Positions 32,700 through 43,753 of a stretch of 64,000 bases of DNA are shown here, piece by piece. The position numbers and the translations under genes are program-made. The stretch's first letter is position 1. Each line of letters begins with the position of its first letter. Source of the DNA: Pegoplata infirma (Eukaryota > Arthropoda > Insecta > Diptera > Anthomyiidae); contig OY992540.1 in assembly GCA_963921195.1 (NCBI GenBank), forward strand, positions 8,049,266 to 8,113,265, in the 5' to 3' direction. The notes below the pieces were generated by a model. It had not been told where the DNA came from and did not search any database. It worked only from the letters and a program-made list of their open reading frames with translations.

Positions 32700-33586
32700 T
32701 CTAACAAAGTAAAACAACATAAAAATTTTTTCTTGGAATGCATATAGAATTTTCTTTATAAAAGTAAAAATTTACTTTTTATATAAACTTCACTGTGCCA
32801 CAGTGAAAAACACAAAAACTTGACAGTGCTTGACATTACAGGAGGTATGTTGCAAAAAAATGGTGGGGGGGGGGGCTAATGGGGTTCGGTTTTTGCATTT
32901 TATTCCTCTAGGCGCAATAGCGGGGGCGTTTTTGAGTCTTTTTGTGTTTTTTTTTTAGTCAAAATCGAAAAATTTTTAGGTACTGAGTGGTCTTCATTAG
33001 CAAATTAGGATGCATAAACACGTTCAGAATTGTTTTGGTTTGATATAAGAGTTTTTCCGCCTGACCGTGGCTACATTTTTGCTAAATATTTTTAAGAAAA
33101 AATGCACAATCCCTGTAAGTTATGCTGAAAAAAGTAAAAAAATGATATATTTTTCCCATTTCAAAAAAAAAAATCCATTAAAAAAAAATATTTTTTTAGC
33201 ATAAAATGTTGACAGAATTTGTTCAACGGACTATGAGTCACATTTTTTCCAAATATACTTACGCGATAGCAGCAACTATTGGGCAAACACTGAAGACACC
33301 ATATTTTGAGGGCCACATAGCTTTTCTGAATCTTTGTAGGCCCATAAAAAGACATTGGTCACTAAACTTGACAATCCGAGTATAGGGTTTTACTACCTCT
33401 TGGTAGTAAAATCGAACCAATATAGTAAAGTTCTTGTGTTTTTCAAAACGTCTGTGTTTGTTGCATATTGTTATTAGTAGTATAATTTGAAATGCAAATT
33501 TTTTTATAGTGCTTATTTTATAATTTTTAGTGCATATTTTAGGCGCTTAAAACATAGTTTTTTAGTACGTGAAGTTCCGGTCCCTA
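32700..33586. other. AT-rich stretch, nothing certain
   Basis: No gene. A run of more than ten G occurs near 32868, unusual in this AT-rich setting. At 33500-33584 TTTTTAGTGCATATTTTAG and a terminal-like TTCCGGTCCCTA suggest a degraded hAT-type end. Confidence 0.4.
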
Positions 33587-33686
33587 CACTCAAAATATTT
33601 TGTAGACAAAAACAAATGAAAAACACACTTAAAACTAGTGAATAAACAATTGAAAACAATCCCAGTAATTATTCATTAGTTTTAAC

Positions 33687-34236
33687 CAGAGACCATAACA
33701 GTTATGAGATTTATTGAAAAAAAAACAAATTTAACTGTTCAAAAATATTTTTTCAAATAAAAATTAAAAATAACAGTTTGAAATGATTTATATAAATATG
33801 TGTTCAAAATAACAGAAATAAAAAACTTTTATTTTTTATAACTGTTATTAAAAACTCTTTGAGCCTTAAAAAACTCGAGTTTTTAAAATAAAACAACAAT
33901 AAACACATGCAGAAGAATCCTATTGATATCTAATTCATCAATCATTGATTTAAAGATATAAACCTTGATTGATTTTTTTAAAAATAACTGTTATAACAGT
34001 TATTTACTCAAATAAATATAAAATAAAAGTTATTTTAGATTGTTTGAACAAAAAGTTTTTAATAACTGTTATTTTTTACTGTTATTGAAAAAATCCAAAA
34101 ATATATGTTATTGCAAATTTTAACACGGGACATCTCTAGAAGTCTTTTCATATATAAAATACTAAGTTTGGACAACATTCTTTTCATGATTTGTTTAAAA
34201 CAAAAAGACACATATAACTGTTATATTTGGTCTCTG
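33687..34236. mobile_element. hAT-like MITE 2 with AACTGTTAT repeats
   Basis: CAGAGACCATAACAGTTAT (left) and, inverted, CAGAGACCAAATATAACAG (right) are flanked by a perfect 8-bp duplication GTTTTAAC (33679-33686, 34237-34244). The uninterrupted copies of A have GTTTTAAC once at this point. The words AACTGTTAT/ATAACAGTT recur at least eight times inside. The frame 34105-34308 crosses the boundary and is spurious. Confidence 0.88.
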
Positions 34237-34739
34237 GTTTTAACAAACATCAACATTTCTTTTTTACCGTTGACAAAATTTTCTAAAATAAATAACATTA
34301 AACATTAAAAAATTACGGTTTCTTCATTCTTTTTTACCAACAAATTCGAAAAAAATAACCTACGAAAACATAAAAAATTAATGATAGTTCTGTTATTTTT
34401 ACCAACAAATTCCAAAAAAATAACCTACGAAAACAATAAAAATTAATGATTTCGTAGGTTATTTTTTACAATTTTCGATTGAAACATTTTTTTAAAAATT
34501 TTTAATAAAATTTTGGGGAATCGATCCCGCAATCAACTACATTCTGGGCAGACACTACCCATCGTCCCAAAGCCACTTGATACAAACATGTTTTTATATT
34601 TCTATAAATAATTTTTTGATTTTTTTTTCTACAAAAAAAAAAGTACTTGTGTAGGTAAAAAATAATGATATCTCATTAAAAAATACCAACAATTTAAAAA
34701 AAAATTACTTACACAAATCATTAAAAATTTAAAGAATAA

Positions 34740-35439
34740 CACAGCTCAACAAGAAAATGCGTATAGGATTCTGGTTAGTGATTTGGATAGTGTCTGTTGC
34801 GCTGATTCCAAATCCGGATCCCAAATTTGTCTATAACGTCAGGATTTTGAGTAATTCGCGGTTAAAGTACCGAAAAAGGACATTTTTGACCTTTTTTAAA
34901 AGCTTGTAAAATAAGATACTGACATGCAAATGACTTGGTATTAAGCTCATTCGAAAGCCTGTAATTTTCTCTTAAAGATAAGATAAAATTTTCTAAAAAT
35001 TTAATTTTTAAAATGGTAAAAAAATCATTAGCAAAAAACCTTCCATTTTTTCAATATTTAGTTTATTTACACAGTGTTTTTTAACAAATTTCCATACAAA
35101 TTCATACGTAAATTTTAGATTTAAAGCACTTGTGGCTAATGATTTTTTAACCATTTTAGAAAATTAAATTCCAAGAAGATTTGATTTTGTCTACAAGAGA
35201 AAATTACACACTTTCGAATAAGATCAATACCAAGTCATTTGCATGTCAGGATCTTATTTTATAGGCGTTCAAAAATGGTCAAAATGGGCATTTTTTGACA
35301 CTTTAATCGCGATTTTCTCAAAATTGTGACGTGATAAAAAAATTTGAGTGACCGTTTTGGAATTGGGGCACCAAACCCTATCAACTTTATTTGGTTTCAT
35401 CCAAAACGCAGCGACAAACCTCAGATTTGTAGAGCGGTG
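34740..35439. mobile_element. Harbinger-like element R (TAA target)
   Basis: CACAGCTCAACAAG (left) and, inverted, CACCGCTCTACAAATC (right) are flanked by TAA (34737-34739, 35440-35442). The sister copies of A have a single TAA here (GAATAATCAG). The inside is a foldback: AAATGACTTGGTATTA (34931-34946) pairs with ATACCAAGTCATTT (35228-35241). A fragment of the right end is found at 15849-15910. Confidence 0.83.
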
Positions 35440-35667
35440 TAATCAGTAGTTTTTACTTACAGAACAAAAATAAATGACTTTAAAAATTAAATGCTAATGA
35501 AAGTCTTTATTTTTTAGTGTGTTATTTTTGAAACAAAGGACCGAAGTAGTCATTAATAAAAACTGCACATCAAACAAATGTTTTTTCTTTTAAAAACGAC
35601 TAAACGTACATTTTTTTGAATAAACTACAAACAGTTAATGACATAATTTTTTAAGTATAGTTATGAC

Positions 35668-36359
35668 CAGGGAAACCAAAAGTATGCTCTAAAAAACGCG
35701 TTTTATGCGCTTAAAAAATGCTCTTAAAAACGGAAAATATGCTCTAAAAACAGTAAAAATATGCTCTTAAAAAAATTATGTATCCTTTTTTGCGGTGTTT
35801 TTTTACAATTTGTTAGAGAATAGACCCAAAAAATACCGTTATGTGGGGTAGTTAGAGGGTTAATATGTTCTACAAAAATATTTGCATTAATACACCCTAC
35901 ACTCAGATATAAATAAAACATAGTTTCACATACCGATATGAAGCATGAACAGGCCAAAGGGGAACCAATCGTCAAAACAACGTAAAAAATTTTAAAAATA
36001 AGTGTTGTTATAAAAAAAATTGGAAAATATGCTCTAAAAATTTAAAAAAATGCTCTAAAAATTTAAAAAATGCTCTAAAAATTATAAAGAATGATCTAAA
36101 AATTTAAAAAAATGCTATAAAAAGTGAAAAAATGCTCGTAAAATTGAAAATATGCTCTAAAAATATGCTCTTATGATAAAATATGCTCTTAAACATAAAA
36201 TATGCTAAAATATGCTCTTAAGGCTAAAATATGCAAAAATATGCTCTAACAAATCGATGCCAGATTTCTTAAAATCTTTTGAAACGGATAAATACCTTTT
36301 CCATTTATCAATACAATGCGCAGGAAAAAACATGATACTGCATATTTTTGGTTTCCCTG
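35668..36359. mobile_element. hAT-like MITE 3 with ATGCTCTAAAA minisatellite
   Basis: CAGGGAAACCAAAAGTATGC (left) and, inverted, CAGGGAAACCAAAAATATGC (right) are flanked by an 8-bp near-perfect duplication (GTTATGAC 35660-35667, GTTATGAT 36360-36367). Nearly the whole interior is made of ATGCTCTAAAA / ATGCTCTTAAA units at ~20-bp spacing, denser at both ends. It sits immediately beside the right end of element A copy 2. The frame 36212-36460 is a translation of it. Confidence 0.85.
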
Positions 36360-36367
36360 GTTATGAT

Positions 36368-37901
36368 TATCATAATCCACTTTTTTACTTCATATTTTCT
36401 TTAGTTTTTTGTAAACACAATAATAAAAAGTCTCAGAAGTCAAATTTGATTATTAATTAAAAAATCGTCTGGGTTCGTTATTAGCGATGTGATTTCCATG
36501 CAAATGCAAGTTTTTTGTCGATAGTCTAAAAACGATATCGACCAATGATATTTCCGAATCAATAAATTTTTGCGATAAAATGGCATTGACTTGTTTTTGC
36601 ATATTTTTGCATATTTTTTGCATATTTCCAACTTTTAAGTGCATATTTTTGCATAAATAAAAACACAAATTTAAATTAATTTGTTTCAAAAATTATTTCA
36701 AATTTTAAAAAATTAATTTTTTACATAAGAAAAATTATTTTTTAAATTTTTTTATAGATTGTTTTAATTTCTAAAAAATCCCGGGGTTATTTTTTGCTTT
36801 TTAAGATGTTTTTCCTATGAAAACAAGATTTTTATTGTACACATTTTATTTTTTAGTGCATGTTTTTAGGTTTTTTAGTGCATATTTTGAATTTTTTAGC
36901 GTATATTTAAAGCGAATGTTTTCGATTTTTTTAGTGATGAAAATCTCATCCGCATTCATTATGATGATTGTTTTTTAAAATTTTTTAACAAAATTTTATT
37001 TTTTTATGATTTTTCTACAACATCTAAAGTTTTGACTGTTTTCTAAAAAAAAAATGAAAAATAAAGGAAAATTAAAAAGTAGAAAATTCAGAAAAACTAA
37101 AAAAAATACACAAAAGAGCAAAATAGTGAAATATTCATTAGTTTATTTCCATTTGGCCTATTTCTTGTTGAAATTTATTTCACACATTATTTTTTTACAT
37201 CAATATAAAAACTTTGGAACATTTTCTCCATTAATAAAACTGGCATCATAATGTTTTGTTTTTGTTGTGGCTCAATAATATAATTTGTTTTTTTTTATCT
37301 TTCTTTTTTTGTTATTCACAATCAATCAAATATTATTGGTATAAACTTAAAACGCCTATAAACATATTGATATGTTGTCTGTACATTTAAGTGCCTTGAT
37401 TTGTATGGAAGTGAAAAAAATATGTTTGAAAAAAAAACATTGAAATATTTTATTAAGCCAACCGCCCATTAGTTGGGACATTTTTAAAAACTTTCCAAAA
37501 GTGTTTTTTTTTTTTTTTATGAAAAAATTTACCCAAACCAAAATTGTAAAACTCGAGGCAAATAACGTGATCGAAATTAAGCATATCCGGGACAGGTTAA
37601 TATGAGTAGTAGGGTGAAGCAAATTTTACACTTTTTGAATTTTGAAATCATAGGAGTTGGGAAAATTGCCTTCCACTGTCGATAGTATCACAAAAATATA
37701 TTGAACCCGTAGGGAAATGTCTATGGGTTTCTTTTTTGACTTGAATATCGGAAAGTCCCAAACAAAGTGAAAAAAAACTTTCCCGACCCCGACGATTTCA
37801 AAAATCATAAAAGGAAAGTTTGATCCACGCTAAAGCGTAGGTATATTTTTTTCAAATATTTGTTTTTGTTAATGTAGAAAATATGTTTATTAGGGCGGCA
37901 C
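36368..37901. other. AT-rich stretch with GCATATTTTTGCATA motifs
   Basis: No gene. At 36540-36660 a segment with GCATATTTTTGCATATTTTT is an inverted relative of 36215-36290, which explains the similar peptides of the frames on opposite strands there. TTTTTAGTGCATATTTTGAA (36870-36890) is the same kind of motif. The rest, including frames 37356-37622 and 37626-37808, shows no recognisable domain. Confidence 0.45.
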
Positions 37902-39870
37902 GAATGTTTTTATGCTGATTTTAAAAAAGTTGCAGGACGCCACCTCAGTTTGACTATATAACAATTAACTAACAATTAACGAAAAAGAAATCAAGAATTA
38001 CTATTTTCATTTTCTTAGAAACAAAAAATTTGAATAACTAGGGTTTGTAACTTGGATAATAATTCACCTCGTGGTGAATAAAACCGTTTTTCACCAGCTG
38101 GTGAATAAAAAGTAACATAATTATTTTTCAACAAAAAAAAAATTTTTTTTTTTGTCATCAATTTTTTTTCCAAAAAAAAAAAAAAATGTCATCAATTTTT
38201 TTTCCAAAAAAATTTTTTTTTTTTGTTAATTTTTTTTTATCTAATTTTTTTCATAAATTTTTTTTTTCTCATCAAACTTTTTTTTCATAATTTTTTTTTT
38301 ATGAAATTGTTTTTTTTTATAAATTTTTTTTTTTTATAAACTTTTTTTCATCAATTTTTTTTCAGCAAATTTTTTTTTCATAAAATTTTTTTTTCAACAA
38401 TTTTTTTTTTCATTATTTTTTTTTTTTATCAAAAATTTTTTTTCATCAATTTTTTTTTTCATTAACTTTTTATACCCTACACCACTCTGTGGTACAGGGT
38501 ATAATGAGTTAGTGCTGATGTTTGTAACTACCCGAAATATTGGTTCTAGACACACCTTTAAGTATACCGATCGACTCAGAATTACTTTTTGAGTCGATTT
38601 AGCGATATCCGTCCGTCCGTCTGTCCATCTATCGGTTTAAGCACGATACAGGTCACAATTTTCGATCAATTGACTTGAAATTTGAAACTTAAGCTTCTTG
38701 TGGCCCAAGGACGAAGCCTATAGAAATTGGAAAAAATCGGTGCATGTTAATACCTACCTCCCATACAAACGCACCCTTTGAATTTCGCTTAAGAGCCTCT
38801 AATAACCGTATTATAATAGATATCGTTTTGAAACTTAACAGGTAATAATATTTTGTATGCGCAAACCATCATACCAAATTTCAAAGTCAGTCCTTCTGGT
38901 AGTCCCCATACAAACCACCCTCCCGATATTCACATAATTTCTTCAAAATTCATAAAAATGGAAATATTTGATAAACATTTTATTTTTAGGTTTTAAACGT
39001 GTACTTAAGTAACCTTAACAAATCGGAATATAATTGGACCATTTTAAGACTTAGTCCCCCATATACAAATTTGGACCGATATTCAGTTAAATCGGTCAAT
39101 TGACAAAAAAAATAAGCCAATTCCACTAAAATTTGACCTGTGTGTGTTTTCTACACTAAATAAAGATCTAACAACAGATTAAATCGTTCCATGTTTGGAC
39201 TTGGGACCCATTTTCCGGGAAACACTGGTGTAGGGTATCATATGGTCGGTCTTGACCGACTATAGCTTTCATACTTGTTTTATCATATTTTTTTTTCAGA
39301 AATTTTTTTCATCAAATTTTTTATTTAAATTTTTTTTTTCACCAAAAAATTTTTTTTTTATCATTTTTTTTTTATCAAAAAATTTTTCGTTTAATAAAAA
39401 AAAATCATCCAAAACTTTTTTTCATCAAAATTTTTGTTCACCCAAAATTTTGGGTTCATAAATTTTTTTTTAACATAATTTTGTTTTTCGTGAAAAAAAA
39501 AATAATTTTTTTACCAAAACTACTTTTTCACCAAGTCTAAGCTTTTCGCATAAAAATTTCCATTTGTTTATCAAATGTACATAAAACAAGTGAGAGTATT
39601 CTTTGGTGCCGAATCTTTTATACTCTCCAAAATGTAAAAACACTTTTTTGCACTTATTTTTGCACTCACTTACAAAATGTACAGCTCTTTTAGTTTTTTA
39701 ATGGGGTCCTCGACTGATATTTCAATTCGTTTTGCATGGAATAGCAAAGTAATATAACATTTATTTTTTCTAAAAAAGCTTTGCTTTGGCAAGTACACCC
39801 AAATCTTCCGCAAAACATTATCATGATTTAATGTTTTGGGAAAGAGTACAAAATTCGCAGGCATTTTTTT
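37902..39870 (+). repeat. Repeat G, copy 2, split by repeat H
   Basis: Follows copy 1 in order: GCAGGACGCCACCTCAG and TATATAA (37934-37961), the GTGGTGAATAAAACCG / CACCAGCTGGTGA pair (~38070-38100), the T tract with CATCAATTTTTT punctuation (38135-38468, continuing 39282-39480), TCACCAAGTCTAAGCTTTTC and the ATTCGCAGGCA end. Repeat H is inserted at 38470-39281 inside the T tract. Confidence 0.82.
38470..39281 (+). repeat. Dispersed repeat H, copy 2 (complete)
   Basis: From TATACCCTACACCACTCTGT (hairpin with GTGGTACAGGGTATA) through GTCCGTCCGTCTGTCC, GTAGTCCCCATACAAACCAC and GGACCCATTTTCCGGGAAAC to GCTTTCATACTTGTTTT. It is the best reference copy in the window. No conserved frame. Confidence 0.8.
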
Positions 39871-40040
39871 AAGTTTGGTTTGAGTTTAGCTCTGAAACAA
39901 CCAAAAAGAAAAAAATTTAATTTTTTATTAATAACTGAATTTTTATTAAGTTCGGTTTGAGTTCATATTAATTATTTCTGAGAAATAATAATTGTTGTAC
40001 ATTGATAAAATCTGAAAAAAATCAAGTGATAACACAGGCT
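39871..40040. other. AT-rich spacer
   Basis: Nothing recognised except a TAAGTTCGGTTTGAGTT direct repeat (39870 and 39948). Confidence 0.4.
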
Positions 40041-40094
40041 AAGTGGAGATGTCGACAGCTTTCGGAAGATGCCACCCTTCCATCATCAGCACTC
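40041..40094 (-). ncRNA. Hammerhead ribozyme motif HHR4 (type I)
   Basis: On the minus strand: stem I GAGTG (40090-40094) with CACTT (40041-40045); CTGATGA at 40083-40089; stem II GGAAG/CTTCC, five perfect pairs with an 8-nt loop; GAAA at 40060-40063; stem III with a two-base loop and one C-U mismatch; triplet CTC, cutting between 40046 and 40045. A CTGACACA / TGTGTGTCAG hairpin (40099-40126) lies just 5' of it on the same strand. The sequence differs from the other loci, so this is a separate lineage. Confidence 0.75.
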
Positions 40095-40184
40095 CTTCGA
40101 CTGACACATACTTAATGTGTGTCAGATTAAAATTAGCCATTTAAATGAAACTTTTGAACCAATTTAATATCGGAATTATTTCTC

Positions 40185-40354
40185 TTTATGTTGAATAACC
40201 CGTATTCACCATCATTCGTGTTTATTCATTAAGGGTTAACAATGGGAAAAAGACAACTCTGTTAAAAGTTGAGATTGAATAAGTTTCTGCCAAATGAATA
40301 CAACACGAATGATGGTGAATGCGGGTTATTCAACATAAAGAGAAGTGCCACCCT
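40185..40354. repeat. Inverted repeat with ~50-bp arms
   Basis: TCTCTTTATGTTGAATAACC and its inverse bound arms including CACCATCATTCGTG / CACGAATGATGGTG. It is about 170 bp overall. No target duplication is visible. It is close to HHR4 and may be the neighbouring part of the same element. Confidence 0.75.
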
Positions 40355-41201
40355 AGTTACATTCATATACAATAAAATTGAATTTTATTTATTATTGTTT
40401 TTTAAGGAAATACATTTGTGTGGTAGGTAGTTAATCAAAATAACTTTTGCCGCAAAAAATATTGTGTTCATTAAAAGTTTTATTTTTTTTAACATTAAGT
40501 TTTATGTTTAAAGCGTCACACAGTGTTGAATAATTGACTGTTTTTGTACAATTTTGCTACAGGTCGCAACTCTTAACTGATTTTAGTTTTTTTATTTTAG
40601 CTTATTAAATTCCACAACGATCTGTCATAGTGGATTTTTGTAAAAACGTTTAAGGTTACATTTTTTTTTTTTTATAAATTTCAGAAAAATAAAATTTTGT
40701 TCAGTATTTTTGCTTTAAAAAAATGTAAAAAACAAGGGACGAATATGCTGTGTGGACCAAATTAAAGGTATTTGAACCCATTGAAACTGTGCATAGATAC
40801 CATTTTAACGTCATTTTTCATAACACTAATGCACAATTTCATAATTGTCTTGTATATATTGCTATCAGTGTACCCAGGAGACCTTCTCTTTTAACATGTA
40901 AAACTAGCATTTATTTCTTTTGCATAAATACATTATAAATAAACTTAAAAAAAGAAATATTTAAATAAATATTTATGTAAGAATTTTGTGTGTAGGTAAG
41001 TATATATATAAGGATATTTGAACTTTTATCCTCAAGTATTTTGTTTTTGAAATTAAATTCATGATTTGCGTATAAAAGATTTTATAAAGTAAATGTCCAT
41101 ATAAATAGGAATGTGTCAAAATTGTGAACATTTTTTCTAAAAAATTGTATTTTTGTCGAAATTGTTTCTTTGTTTTAATTACTATTTGCTAAGAAAGTGT
41201 T
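40355..41201. other. AT-rich stretch, nothing recognised
   Basis: No gene. The 62-codon frame 40750-40938 has no domain or conserved relative in the window. Confidence 0.5.
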
Positions 41202-41740
41202 TACTCAAAAAATTACGTCATTAACTGTTTGTAGATTATTTAAAAAGTTTTACGTTTAGTCGTTTAAAAAAAAAAAAAAAACATTTGTTTGAAGTTCAGT
41301 TTTTATTAATGACTATTTCTGTCCTTTGTTTCAAAAATAACACACTAAAAAATAAAGACTTTCATTAACATTTAATTTTTAATGTCATTTATTTTTGTTC
41401 TGTAAGTAAAAACTACTGATTATTCTTTAAACTTTTAATGATTTGTGTAAGTAATGTTTTTTTTTAAATTGTTGGTATTTTTTAATGAGATATATGAGTT
41501 TTTTTACCTAAACAAGTAGCCGCAAAAAATATTCAAAAAAAAAAAATCAAAAAATTATTTATAGAAATATAAAAACATGTTTGTATCAAGTGACTTTGGC
41601 ACAATGGGTAGAGTGTCTGGCCAGAATGTAGCTGATTGCGGGACCGATTCCCCAAAATTTTATAAAAAATTATTATAAAAATATTTCAGTAGAAAATTGT
41701 AAAAAATAACCTACGAAATCATTAATGTTTAATGTTTTAG
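41202..41740 (-). mobile_element. TA-flanked element A, copy 3 (truncated)
   Basis: Minus-strand copy from a decayed end (TTACTCAAAAAATTACG) through the tRNA-like block (41590-41650) to CCTACGAAATCATTAATG, where it is cut off by copy 4. Confidence 0.75.
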
Positions 41741-41742
41741 TA

Positions 41743-42556
41743 CACTCAACATATTATGTCATTAACTGTTTGTAGTTTATTTAAAAAGTTTTCCGTTTAG
41801 TCGTTTTTAAAAGAAAAAACATTTGTTTGATGTTCAGTTTTTATTAATGACTACTCCAGTCCTTTGTTTCAAAAATAACACACTAAAAAATAAGGACTTT
41901 CATTAACATTTAATTTTTAAAGTCATTTATTTTTGTTCTGTAAGTAAAAAACTACTGATTATTCTTTTGATTTTTAATGATTTGTGTAAGTAATTTTTTT
42001 TAAATTGTTGGTATTTTTTAATGAAATATCATTAGTTTTTACCTACACAAGTCAGTTATTTTTTTGTAAAAATAAAAATCAAAAAATTATTTATAGAAAT
42101 ATAAAAACATGTTTGTGTCAAGTGACTTTGGCACGATGGGTAGAGTGTTTGGTCAAAATGTAGTTGATTGCGGGATCGATTCCCCAAAAATTTTTTTAAA
42201 AATTTTTAAAAAAATATTTCAATAAAAAATTTTAAAAAATTACCTACGAAATCATTAATTTTTATTGTTTTCGTAGGTTATTTTTTTGAAATTTGTTGGT
42301 AAAAAAAATTAACTATCATTAATTTTTAATGTTTTCGTAGTTTATTTTTTTTTGAATATGTTAGTAAAAAAGAGTGAAAAAACCGTAATTTTTTAATGTT
42401 TAATGTTATTAATTTTAGAAAATTTTGTCAACAGTAAAAAATAAATGTTGCTGTTTGTTAAAATAAATGAATAATTACTGGGATGGTTTTCAATTGTTTA
42501 TTCACTTGTTTTAAGTGTGTTTTTCTTTTGTTTTTGCCTACAAAATATTTTGAGTG
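41743..42556 (-). mobile_element. TA-flanked element A, copy 4 (814 bp)
   Basis: Full-length minus-strand copy with ends CACTCAACATATTATGTC and TATTTTGAGTG and TA on both sides (41741-41742, 42557-42558). The tRNA-like block is at 42122-42188. Its right side abuts the AGGTCC minisatellite. Confidence 0.83.
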
Positions 42557-43735
42557 TAGGATAGGTCCATTTAATAGGTCCTAGATAGGTCCATTTGATA
42601 GCTCCTGAATAGGTCCATTTAATAGGTCCTAGGATAGGTCTATTTGAAAGGTTCTAGGATAGGTCCCTTTGATATGTCCTAGGATATGTCCATTTGGTAG
42701 GTCCATTTGATAGGTCCTAGGAGAGGTCCATTTGATAAGTTCCAGGATGGGTCCTTTTGATAGGACCAAGGATTGGTCCATTTGATAGGTCCTAGGATAG
42801 GTCCATGTAATAGGTCCTAGGATAGGTCCTTTTGATAGGGCCAAGGATTGGTCCTTTTTACAGGTCCTACACTCAAAATATTTTGTAGGCAAAACAAATG
42901 AAAAACACACTTAAAACAAGTGAATAAACAATTGAAAACCATTCCAGTAATTATTCATTTATTTTAACAAACATCAACATTTATTATCGTTGACAAAATT
43001 TTCTAAAATAAATAACATTAAACATTAAAAAATTACTTTTTTTCACTTTTTTTTACTACCATATTCGAAAAAAATAACCTACGAAAACATTAAAAATTAG
43101 TGATAGTTCTGTTATTTTTACAAACAAATTCCAAAAAAATAACCTACCAAAACATTAAAAATTAATAATTTCGTAGGTTATTTTTTACAATTTTCTATTA
43201 AAATATTTTTTTAAAAATTTTAATAAAATTTTGGGGAATCGATCCCGCAATCAACTACATTCTGGCCAGACACTCTACCCATCGTGCCAAAGTCACTTGA
43301 TACAAACATGCTTTTATATTTCTATAAATATTATTTTGATTTTTTTTCTACAAAAAAATAACCTACTTGTGTAGGTAAAAACTAATGATATATCATTAAA
43401 AAATACCAACAATTTAAAAAAAAATTACTTACACAAATCATTAAAAATTTAAAGAATAATCAGTAGTTTTTACCTACAGAACAAAAATAAATGACTTTAA
43501 AAATTAAATGTTAATGAAAGTCCTTATTTTTTAGTGTGTTATTTTTGAAACAAAGGACACAAGTAGTCATTAATAAAAACTGAACATCAAACAAATGTTT
43601 TTTCTTTTAAAAACTACTAAACGGAAAACTTTTTAAAAAAACTACAAACAGTTAATGATATAATTTTTTGAGTGTAGGATAGGTCACATAATAGGTCCTT
43701 GGATTGGTACTTTTGATAGGTCCTAGGGACCTAAA
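42557..43735. repeat. AGGTCC minisatellite split by element A copy 5
   Basis: Units of ~24-28 bp such as GATAGGTCCATTTGATAGGT and CCTAGGATAGGTCC run from 42557 to 42869, and the tail (GGATAGGTCACATAATAGGT, TAGGTCCTAGG) continues at 43675-43735 after an 805-bp insertion. The frame 42629-42910 (-) is its periodic translation. Confidence 0.87.
42870..43674 (+). mobile_element. TA-flanked element A, copy 5 (805 bp)
   Basis: Ends CACTCAAAATATTTTGTAGG and TAATTTTTTGAGTG. It is inserted exactly at the TA of a minisatellite GGTCCTAGGATAGG unit (42868-42869 and 43675-43676). The intact neighbouring units give the empty site, proving a 2-bp TA duplication. The tRNA-like block is at 43234-43293 (-). 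Confidence 0.87.
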
Positions 43736-43753
43736 AGTGCGACCACCATAATT

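Larger units (their letters stand above)
33587..35657 (+). mobile_element. TA-flanked element A, copy 2, with two insertions
   Basis: The ends and body match 20109-20924. TA flanks are at 33585-33586 and 35658-35659. The length is 2071 bp because of two clean insertions: a hAT-like MITE (33687-34236) and a Harbinger-like element (34740-35439). Removing both with one copy of each duplication leaves about 810 bp, the normal length. Confidence 0.85.
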
